Shown: piece after piece, positions 1 to 5,220 of the stretch
Layout of the letters: each line of letters begins with the position of its first letter
How positions within the stretch are numbered: position 1 is the stretch's first letter
Source of the DNA: Gammaproteobacteria bacterium
GTDB lineage: Bacteria > Pseudomonadota > Gammaproteobacteria > JAJDOJ01
Length of the DNA stretch: 6,481 nt
Assembly: GCA_027030565.1 (NCBI GenBank)
Contig: JALVEU010000389.1
Span: 1-6,481, forward strand
Direction of reading: 5' to 3'
The notes under the pieces: model-generated
What the model was told of the DNA's origin: nothing
Seen by the model: the letters and a program-made list of their open reading frames with translations, nothing else
The model's database searches: none
Program-made: the position numbers and the translations under genes

Positions 1-1037
1 GTATGATGGGAGCCATAGGTGTTGATGTGTTCGATGGCCTCATCCACGTCGTCGACCACGCGGATGGAGAGGATCGGCGCCAGGTACTCGGTACGCCAGT
101 CCTCCTCCGTGGCCGCGGCCACGTCGGGCAGGATGGCGCGCGTGCGCGGGCAGCCGCGAAGCTCCACACCCTTGGCCTCGTACACGGCCTTGAGCCGCGG
201 CAGGACCGCCTCGGCCATGGACGCGGCCACCAACAGGGTCTCCATGGCGTTGCATACGCCATAGCGCTGCGTCTTGGCGTTGTCGGCGATGCGGACCGCC
301 TTGTCCAGGTCGGCGCCCTCGTCGATGTAGACATGACAGATCCCGTCCAGGTGCTTGATCACCGGAATGGTCGACTCGGCGCTGACGCGCTCGATGAGCC
401 CCTTGCCCCCGCGCGGGATGATGACGTCCACGTGACGGTCCATGCGCAGCAGCAGGCCCACGGCCGCCCGGTCCGTGGTGTCGACCAGCTGCACGGCGGC
501 CTCGGGCAGGCCGGCGGCCTGCAGACCGCTGCGGATGCAGGCGGCGATGGCCCTGTTGGAGTGGATCGCCTCGGACCCGCCGCGCAAGATGGCTGCGTTG
601 CCCGATTTCAGACACAGTCCCGCCGCATCGGCGGTGACGTTGGGCCGCGACTCGTAAATGATGCCGATCACGCCCAAGGGTACCCGCATGCGACCCACCT
701 CGATCCCGGAGGGACGCCGTGCCAGGCCGGTCACCTCGCCCACCGGGTCGGGCAGGGCGGCGATTTCGCGCAGTCCCTGTGCCATGGCAGCGATTCGCTC
801 CGGGTTCAGGGTGAGGCGGTCGAGCAGGGCCTCGTCGAGGCCGCGTGCCCGCCCGGCCTCCAGGTCCCGCTCGTTCTCGGCACGCAGCCGGTCCTCCTCG
901 GCCTCCAGGGCTGAGGCCATGGCCTCCAGCGCTGCATTCTTGGCCCCGGTGCCGGCGCCCGCCAGGCGCGCGGCCGCCGTTCGCGCCCGGACACCGAGCT
1001 CGTGCATGTATCGTTGCAGTTCCTGATCCTGTGCCAT
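1..1037 (-). CDS. proA: Gamma-glutamyl phosphate reductase (partial, 3' end outside window)
   Basis: Cytosolic enzyme of proline biosynthesis. It reduces gamma-glutamyl phosphate, made by ProB, to glutamate semialdehyde with NADPH. Translating the minus strand from ATG at 1037 gives 345 complete codons with no stop before the window edge. The family is about 417 residues, so roughly the last 70 are missing. Visible hallmarks are GVIGIIYESRPNVTADA, the loop LRGGSEAIHSN, and TQRYGVCNAMETLL, which carries the catalytic cysteine at residue 262 (codon 252-254). The gamma-glutamyl phosphate reductase signature, V-x5-A-I-x-H-I...GSHHT, begins at residue 328 and runs into the edge. The start is uncertain: a second ATG at codon 11 (1005-1007) lies closer to the E. 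coli N-terminus, and neither has a clear Shine-Dalgarno. It follows holA by 40 bases with no terminator between, which suggests one transcript. The identification is very secure. Confidence 0.96.
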   Translation of the reverse strand, partial: MAQDQELQRYMHELGVRARTAAARLAGAGTGAKNAALEAMASALEAEEDRLRAENERDLEAGRARGLDEALLDRLTLNPERIAAMAQGLREIAALPDPVGEVTGLARRPSGIEVGRMRVPLGVIGIIYESRPNVTADAAGLCLKSGNAAILRGGSEAIHSNRAIAACIRSGLQAAGLPEAAVQLVDTTDRAAVGLLLRMDRHVDVIIPRGGKGLIERVSAESTIPVIKHLDGICHVYIDEGADLDKAVRIADNAKTQRYGVCNAMETLLVAASMAEAVLPRLKAVYEAKGVELRGCPRTRAILPDVAAATEEDWRTEYLAPILSIRVVDDVDEAIEHINTYGSHH

Positions 1038-1077
1038 GTTTCGTCGCAGTCCCGGTGGTCTGGTCCGATTCCCGCGC

Positions 1078-2106
1078 TCAGGGGGCCGCCGTTGCACGCG
1101 GCCCCGGATCGAGCGCGGCCCCCAGGCGGGGATCGGCCAGGTAGAGTACCAATGTTAGCAGCTCTGCCCACTTTTCCGGATCGGGTGCCCGCTTGACCGC
1201 AATCTCGGCCTGGGCGCAGCGGTGCAGCAGGCACTGCCACAGCCGCGCAGGGGTCCGGGTGGTCCGACGGTGCAGCAGTGCGGCGCGTGCCGGGGGCAGC
1301 CGGCGGGCCGGGGTCTGTTCACCGGCTCCCAAGCGCAGCAGCGTGCGCGCCGTGTCCGTCAGCACCCATAGGACCAGTGCAGGTGCCGTCCCCTCCGCAC
1401 GCAGGTGGTCCAGCACGGACACGGCGTGGGCCGCGTTTCCGGACAGCGCTGCGTCCACCAGATCGAAGGGGTCGTAGCGGGCGTTGTCGGTCACGGAGCG
1501 AACCAGCATCTCGCCGGTCACCGTGCCGGAGCCCAACAGCAGGGAGAGCTTCTCGATCTCCTGTTCGGCGGCCAGGAGGTTGCCTTCGGTGCGCAGTATC
1601 AGCTGCTCGACCGCATCGGGCTCGGGCTGCAGGCCGCGCAGCTGGAACCGGGACTCGATCCAGGTGTGGAGTTCACGCCCCCGGATGGGCCACACCTGAA
1701 GCAGGACGCCCCTGGATTCGATGGCGCGCACCCAAGCCGCCTGCAGGGCGCTGCGCTCCAGCCGCCCACAGGTGACCAGCAGCACATGGTCGCGCCCCGG
1801 CCCCTCGAGCCAGTCCACGATGGCCTTGGAACCGCTCTTGCCGGGCCGGTTGCCGCCCATGCGCAGCTCGATGAGGAGCCGGTCACCGAACAGGGAGCCG
1901 GTGGCCCCCGCCACGGAGAGGGCCGACCAGTCGAAACGCGCGCCGACGTCCAGCACCCGGCGTTCGGTGATGCCGGACTCCCGCGCGCGATGACGCACGG
2001 CCTGGACGGCGAGCTGCATCTGCAGGGGTTCGTCGCCGCTCAGCAGATAGGCCGGCGCCAGGCGGCGTCCCACCGCGGACAGGAACTGGACGAAGCGCAA
2101 CCGCAC
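1078..2106 (-). CDS. holA: DNA polymerase III subunit delta (clamp loader)
   Basis: Delta subunit of the replicative clamp loader. It opens the beta sliding clamp and works with delta-prime and tau/gamma. The 342 residues match the family's usual length (E. coli 343). Domain I starts with AYLLSGDEPLQMQ (residues 19-31), equivalent to E. coli AYLLLGNDPLLLQ. SLFGDRLLIEL (71-81) corresponds to the beta-contacting SLF element. Domain II has EGNLLAAEQEIEKLSLL (174-190), and the C-terminal collar domain contains WAELLTLVLYLADP (from residue 313). The start is GTG at 2106: an in-frame TGA lies only 12 bases upstream (2116-2118), so no longer reading is possible, and the N-terminus aligns with E. coli MIRLYPEQL. 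The ribosome-binding site is weak (GAGACGGGA next to the GTG). The 3' neighbour is proA; the 5' neighbour is a divergent DUF1631 gene, where lptE would commonly be found. Confidence 0.93.
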   Translation of the reverse strand: MRLRFVQFLSAVGRRLAPAYLLSGDEPLQMQLAVQAVRHRARESGITERRVLDVGARFDWSALSVAGATGSLFGDRLLIELRMGGNRPGKSGSKAIVDWLEGPGRDHVLLVTCGRLERSALQAAWVRAIESRGVLLQVWPIRGRELHTWIESRFQLRGLQPEPDAVEQLILRTEGNLLAAEQEIEKLSLLLGSGTVTGEMLVRSVTDNARYDPFDLVDAALSGNAAHAVSVLDHLRAEGTAPALVLWVLTDTARTLLRLGAGEQTPARRLPPARAALLHRRTTRTPARLWQCLLHRCAQAEIAVKRAPDPEKWAELLTLVLYLADPRLGAALDPGPRATAAP

Positions 2107-2332
2107 TCCCGTCTCTCAGCAGGCCGCACCGGCTGCGGGTGGCCGGGGAAACGGCGTGAACGGCAGTTTGTCTGGTGCGAGTGGCGGCGAGGAGGCGAAG
2201 TGCATGGTTCGGTTTGTCGAAGGCACTGGGTAGACTGGCAGGATACGGGGTGTTCTGCCCGCCGCGACATGGTGCTCGCGGACAGATCTTGGCACGAAAC
2301 AGGCACGGAGAGAAGGTGCTGCGCAGGAGCGA
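2107..2332. promoter_or_regulatory. Divergent intergenic region between holA and the DUF1631 gene
   Basis: These 226 bases separate the starts of two divergent genes and should hold both promoters. I see no open reading frame here that looks like a protein, no repeat and no RNA gene. For the plus strand the best -10-like hexamer is TAGACT (2231-2236), but the hexamer 17 bases upstream (TTCGGT, 2208-2213) is a poor -35. GGATAC (2241-2246) is an alternative without a good partner. On the minus strand a TCGACA -35-like hexamer (complement of 2216-2221) has no matching -10. The two promoters are inferred from gene arrangement, not from clear motifs. Confidence 0.35.
2325..2329 (+). promoter_or_regulatory. 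Ribosome-binding site of the DUF1631 gene, unusually close to ATG
   Basis: AGGAG lies 3 bases before the ATG at 2333, closer than the usual 5-9 base spacing. The next in-frame ATG is at codon 97, inside a conserved family block, and there is no better upstream in-frame start. This ATG therefore remains the best choice despite the short spacing. Confidence 0.45.
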
Positions 2333-4477
2333 ATGAACCCCAAGTCGGCACATCGTGGACTCCTGGACGAGGCCCGGCGGCTGATCGCCGAGGTCTACGA
2401 GGAGGCCCTGACCAAGGCCCGGGATCCTGGGTATCGCGCTGATCCCGAGGCCGACGACATCTATGCCCGCTACAATGCCTTCGATGCCCTGATCGCCCAG
2501 CACGAACAGCTGCGGGGCCACAGCCTGGGATGGATCTCGGCCGCCTTCCAGCCGAGCCGGGGGGCGGGTGCGACGCGCACCGCCGAGACCGGGGAGTTCG
2601 CGCTGGTGGATGCGGACGAGATGGAGCTCACGGTGGACCGGGCGCGTTACGTGCAGAAGGCCGAGGACGCCCACTCCCAGGCCCTAGCGGAGCTGGAGAT
2701 GCGCCTGCACGAGCTGAACCTGATGCTCGCGACCGCACTGGACGAAGAGGCCATGCATCCCCGGTCCCTGTACCGCGCATTCGAGGATGCCCTGGGTGAA
2801 CTCGACGCCGACGTGCGGAGCAAGCGCATCGTCTATCGCCTGTTTCACGAGTGTCTGGCGCCCCGGCTCGGTTCCTTCTATGAGCACGCCAACGGCGTGT
2901 TGCGCGAGGCGGGTCTGCTGCCCACCGAAGAGGACATCCGCGCCGCCCTTCGGGCACGCCAGGCCGCCTCGGCGGGCGGACATGCCGTGCCGTCGCCTGC
3001 ACAGGTCCCGCCGACCCCCGAGTCGGCATGGACCCAGATCGCCGGCGGCGTGGCGGGTGCAGGGCTGAATCCGGTGGACATGGCGGTGCTGCAGCAATAC
3101 CTCGCCGGCGCCGCAGGTCCGCCTGCCAGCGGCGCCGCAGGCCGGCCGCACGGGCAGATGGCGGTGGGCGCGCCGGCATCCGGCGCAGCCAGCCCCCTGT
3201 TGGCCGTACTGGGCACTCTGCAACGCGCCCAGGTGGGCGTGGAGGCTGCCGCGGCGCTCACGCCCGAGACACTTCAGCGGGAGATCCTCAATGCCCTGGG
3301 CGGGGGGGATGGCGCGGGGCAGGCCCAGCTCAGCGAGCTCGAGGAACGCACCCTGGACCTCGTCAATCGGATCTTCCAGGAGATCCACGGGCGCGCCGAG
3401 CTGATCGACGCCGTGAAGGCGCAACTCGCCCGGGTCCAGATCCCGATCATCAAACTCGCGCTCCTGGAGCCCGGGTTGTTCATGGAGCCGGCACATCCGG
3501 CCCGCCGTCTGATCAACGAGCTGGTGCGGGTGGGGATCGGCATCGACGCCCCCGAGGATCCGCTGCTGCAGCGTCTGCACAGTCTCATCGACCGGCTTCT
3601 GGAGGAGTTCGACACCGACTCCGAGCCTTTCCGTCGGGCGTTGCAGGCGCTCATGGAATGGGAGATCCGTGAGCGGGAGCAGGCGGATCGGGCGGAGGCG
3701 GAACTGCGTCTCAGGGCCGAGCAGGAAGCCGTGCGGGCGCGGGCCAAGCAGCGCGTGGTGGGGACCATTCGCCACTACCTGCGGGATCGTCAGGTCCCAG
3801 ACGAGGCGATGCAGTTCATCCTCAAGGTGTGGGCACCGTACATGGGCTGGGTGCTTCTCAACGAGGGTCAGGGTTCCGATTCCTGGCGTGAGGCGGTTCA
3901 CGTGCTCCGCCAGATCGTGGAGGCCACACAGCCCGACCGCTCCTGGGAAGAGGTCCGGGCGATGGTGGGCGAGGACGCGCGGCTGCTCGGCGAGCTCGAG
4001 GCGCATCTGCGCCACTCGCCGTTGATGGAGCCGGAGCGGCGTCAGCTGCTGCACGTGTTACGCGACTGGTTTCGGGCGCTCCTGCACCGCCGTGCGCCCA
4101 CCGGGGACGCGTCGGACGAGATGTCGGTGCCGCCGCTGGAAGCGGTCCTCCCCGAGGAGGAGGTGCCTCCCGAGGAGCCGCCTGCGCCGATGCGCGAGAT
4201 CCCGCCCGAAGTGCGCCCGGGGGCCTGGTTCCGCCTGTACATGGGCAAGGATCACATCCCGCGCCGCCTCAAGCTCCTCTCGGTGCTGGAACCCACCGGT
4301 AAGGTCCTGTTCGCCGACCGGCTCGGCGAGGGGCCATTGGAGGTGGACCTGGACACCTTTCTCGACGACCTCGACGCCGGCCGCACGCGCCTCATCGACG
4401 AGGCGGGCGCCTTCGACCGGGCACTTTCCCACGTCATCCGCAATATCCGTGACACCCTGGACGCGCGCGCGGTGTAG
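2333..4477 (+). CDS. DUF1631 family protein of unknown function
   Basis: A 714-residue, probably cytosolic protein with no signal peptide or membrane segment. I recognise it as DUF1631 (Pfam PF07793) from several family blocks: an N-terminal helical part; GEFALVDADEMELTV (87-101); a helical region with DADVRSKRIVYRLF (158-171) ending at AGLLP (193-197); the core FQEIHGRAELIDAVKAQLAR (348-367) with QIPIIKLALL and HPARRLINEL (388-397); a charged, probably coiled-coil stretch (about 443-475); and FILKVWAPYMGWVLLNEG (495-512). An Ala/Gly/Pro-rich linker spans about 209-300 and a Pro/Glu-rich linker about 594-628. The C-terminal domain (about 629-690, from PGAWFRLYMGKD) is predicted mainly beta and may be a small barrel, but it lacks a clear D/NxSxxG PilZ signature. 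No catalytic motif is visible. It is divergent from holA and convergent with ybeL, so it is probably monocistronic. The function is unknown; only the family call is secure. Confidence 0.88.
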   Translation: MNPKSAHRGLLDEARRLIAEVYEEALTKARDPGYRADPEADDIYARYNAFDALIAQHEQLRGHSLGWISAAFQPSRGAGATRTAETGEFALVDADEMELTVDRARYVQKAEDAHSQALAELEMRLHELNLMLATALDEEAMHPRSLYRAFEDALGELDADVRSKRIVYRLFHECLAPRLGSFYEHANGVLREAGLLPTEEDIRAALRARQAASAGGHAVPSPAQVPPTPESAWTQIAGGVAGAGLNPVDMAVLQQYLAGAAGPPASGAAGRPHGQMAVGAPASGAASPLLAVLGTLQRAQVGVEAAAALTPETLQREILNALGGGDGAGQAQLSELEERTLDLVNRIFQEIHGRAELIDAVKAQLARVQIPIIKLALLEPGLFMEPAHPARRLINELVRVGIGIDAPEDPLLQRLHSLIDRLLEEFDTDSEPFRRALQALMEWEIREREQADRAEAELRLRAEQEAVRARAKQRVVGTIRHYLRDRQVPDEAMQFILKVWAPYMGWVLLNEGQGSDSWREAVHVLRQIVEATQPDRSWEEVRAMVGEDARLLGELEAHLRHSPLMEPERRQLLHVLRDWFRALLHRRAPTGDASDEMSVPPLEAVLPEEEVPPEEPPAPMREIPPEVRPGAWFRLYMGKDHIPRRLKLLSVLEPTGKVLFADRLGEGPLEVDLDTFLDDLDAGRTRLIDEAGAFDRALSHVIRNIRDTLDARAV
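3107..3141 (+). repeat. Short in-frame direct repeat coding for an Ala/Gly/Pro linker
   Basis: The 11-mer GGCGCCGCAGG occurs at 3107-3117 and again at 3131-3141, 24 bases (8 codons) apart, with a degenerate third copy near 3182. In protein this gives PASGAAG at 264-270 and PASGAAS at 281-287 of the DUF1631 protein. It looks like low-complexity linker expansion and has no evident regulatory role. Confidence 0.4.
3298..3319 (+). other. Potential G-quadruplex with a G7 tract inside the DUF1631 gene
   Basis: Four G-runs of at least three fit the G3+N1-7 pattern: 3298-3300, two within the seven-G run at 3302-3308, and 3316-3319. The run lies on the coding strand and encodes the flexible ALGGGDGAG stretch (residues 321-329). 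The pattern is plainly in the sequence. Whether it folds is unknown, and in GC-rich DNA it may be chance. Confidence 0.3.
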
Positions 4478-4495
4478 CCCCGCGCCCCGAGGAGC

Positions 4496-5065
4496 TCAGT
4501 CCTGTCCCGAGCCCTGCGTGGTCTCGTCCTCCCGTTCCTCGTCGTATACGCGGACGAACTCCGTGCCGTGGCACTTTGGGCAGGGTGGGATGTGGGCCGG
4601 GCGGCTGAAATGGAGCTCCTCGCCGCAGGACAGGCAGCGCAGCGTACCGGGCGGGGTGATCTCCCCGGTGCGATAGATCACCGGCAACGGGCCTTGTTGC
4701 CACTGGGCCAGCTCGATGCGTGAGGTGTCGACGGCCTTGGAGAAGAAGTCCAGGATCTCGGCCTCGATCAGGCCGAGATCCACCCGCAGCCAGCCCGCCA
4801 GATCGCTCTCCTCACGCTGCAGATAGTGGGCCAGGTCGCGCAGGTCGCGCCGCACGTATTCGCCGATCCGGTCGGCCTCTTCGCGGGTGAGTTCGCCCAG
4901 CTCCACAGCCTTCTCCTTGGCGGCCTCCAGGGCCTTTTCCAGGGCTTCGGCCGTGCGGTGCTCGACCCGTTCCAGCGCGTTGAGCACCCGTGAGAGCATG
5001 TTCCGGTAACCGGAAAGCTCGCGGTTGCGTCGTTGTTCTTCGCCGTTTTGCTGTTCTGCGGTCAT
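4496..5065 (-). CDS. ybeL: YbeL/DUF1451-type zinc-ribbon protein
   Basis: A 189-residue soluble protein homologous to E. coli YbeL (DUF1451), whose molecular role is not established. The N-terminal two-thirds is helical and highly charged: residues 20-56 form a probable coiled coil, followed by GELTREEADRIGEYVRRDL (57-75), equivalent to E. coli GELTRTEVDELTRAVRRDL. Then comes a linker with YRTGEITPPGTLRC (131-144). The zinc ribbon has CLSC at 144-147 and CPKC at 162-165, so all four ligand cysteines are present. The acidic tail (175-181) is absent from E. coli YbeL, and the protein is about 30 residues longer overall. The start is ATG at 5065 because GGAG lies 8 bases upstream and the family begins here. 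An open frame continues to 5218, but that extension is unlike the family. It is divergent from leuS, the same adjacency as in E. coli, and convergent with the DUF1631 gene, 18 bases apart with no clear terminator. Confidence 0.92.
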   Translation of the reverse strand: MTAEQQNGEEQRRNRELSGYRNMLSRVLNALERVEHRTAEALEKALEAAKEKAVELGELTREEADRIGEYVRRDLRDLAHYLQREESDLAGWLRVDLGLIEAEILDFFSKAVDTSRIELAQWQQGPLPVIYRTGEITPPGTLRCLSCGEELHFSRPAHIPPCPKCHGTEFVRVYDEEREDETTQGSGQD

Positions 5066-5073
5066 GGCGGGTA

Positions 5074-5077
5074 CTCC
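5074..5077 (-). promoter_or_regulatory. Ribosome-binding site fixing the ybeL start
   Basis: On the minus strand GGAG precedes the ATG at 5065 with an 8-base spacer (TACCCGCC). This supports the 189-residue product over the 240-residue reading from 5218, whose extra 51 residues show no family resemblance. Confidence 0.65.
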
Positions 5078-5151
5078 AGGTTGGCAAAACCCGGCCAGCT
5101 TACCGCATCGGGGACAACAGGTGCAGTCGCGCGACGGGCCGCAAAGGCTCG

Positions 5152-5180
5152 TTGGCACCCGGTGGGTGCGCTGGTATGCT
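5152..5180 (+). promoter_or_regulatory. Sigma70-type promoter for leuS
   Basis: The -35 hexamer TTGGCA (5152-5157, 5 of 6 matches to TTGACA) and the -10 hexamer TATGCT (5175-5180, 4 of 6 matches to TATAAT) are separated by exactly 17 bases. Transcription would start near 5187, leaving a leader of about 30 bases before the leuS ATG at 5217. That is too short for a T-box or a classical attenuator. It is the clearest promoter in the window. Confidence 0.7.
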
Positions 5181-5202
5181 CCACGCCGTTTCGTCGCCCT
5201 GG

Positions 5203-5220
5203 ATGTCCTGCCGCCCATGA
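5203..5220 (+). other. Five-codon upstream ORF overlapping the leuS start (ATGA)
   Basis: ATG at 5203 reads M-S-C-R-P and stops at TGA 5218-5220, which overlaps the leuS ATG (5217-5219) in an ATGA arrangement. With transcription starting near 5187, this would be the first AUG in the message. It has no Shine-Dalgarno and no leucine codon. Translation or a coupling role is speculation; chance is quite possible. Confidence 0.2.

Noticed and set aside
40..615. 191-codon minus-strand open frame inside the proA region
   Set aside because: It is in a different frame from proA, has an Arg/Gly-rich shadow composition, and proA is certain through the same bases.
2116..2208. Short minus-strand frame in the holA frame (starting MHFASSPPLAP), ending in TGA 12 bases before holA; considered as an lptE remnant or leader peptide
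   Set aside because: The peptide is Pro/Ala-rich with no LptE lipobox or similarity that I can see, and no Shine-Dalgarno was evident.
2289..2317. TTGGCA at 2289-2294 considered as a -35 for the DUF1631 gene
   Set aside because: The hexamer 17 bases downstream is GAAGGT, which does not resemble a -10, and a start there would leave almost no leader.
1405..2442. 345-codon plus-strand open frame opposite holA
   Set aside because: Antisense shadow of a clear holA gene. Its composition is rich in Gln, His, Gly and Arg, with no recognisable domain, as expected for GC-rich third positions read backwards.
2684..4054. 456-codon minus-strand open frame opposite the DUF1631 gene
   Set aside because: The product is a Leu/His/Gln/Arg-rich shadow with no family resemblance, while the plus strand shows conserved DUF1631 blocks along the same stretch.
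4467..4485. Six-base-pair GC hairpin (GCGCGG / CCGCGC, 7-base loop) at the end of the DUF1631 gene, considered as a terminator
   Set aside because: The stem overlaps the stop codon region, is short, and no T-tract follows on either strand. In GC-rich sequence this is likely chance.
5066..5218. N-terminal extension of ybeL carrying a Cys-rich segment (CTCCPRCGKLAGFC), resembling an extra zinc site
   Set aside because: It lies in the divergent promoter region and would cover the leuS promoter. The internal ATG at 5065 has a good ribosome-binding site and matches the family start. The cysteines look coincidental.
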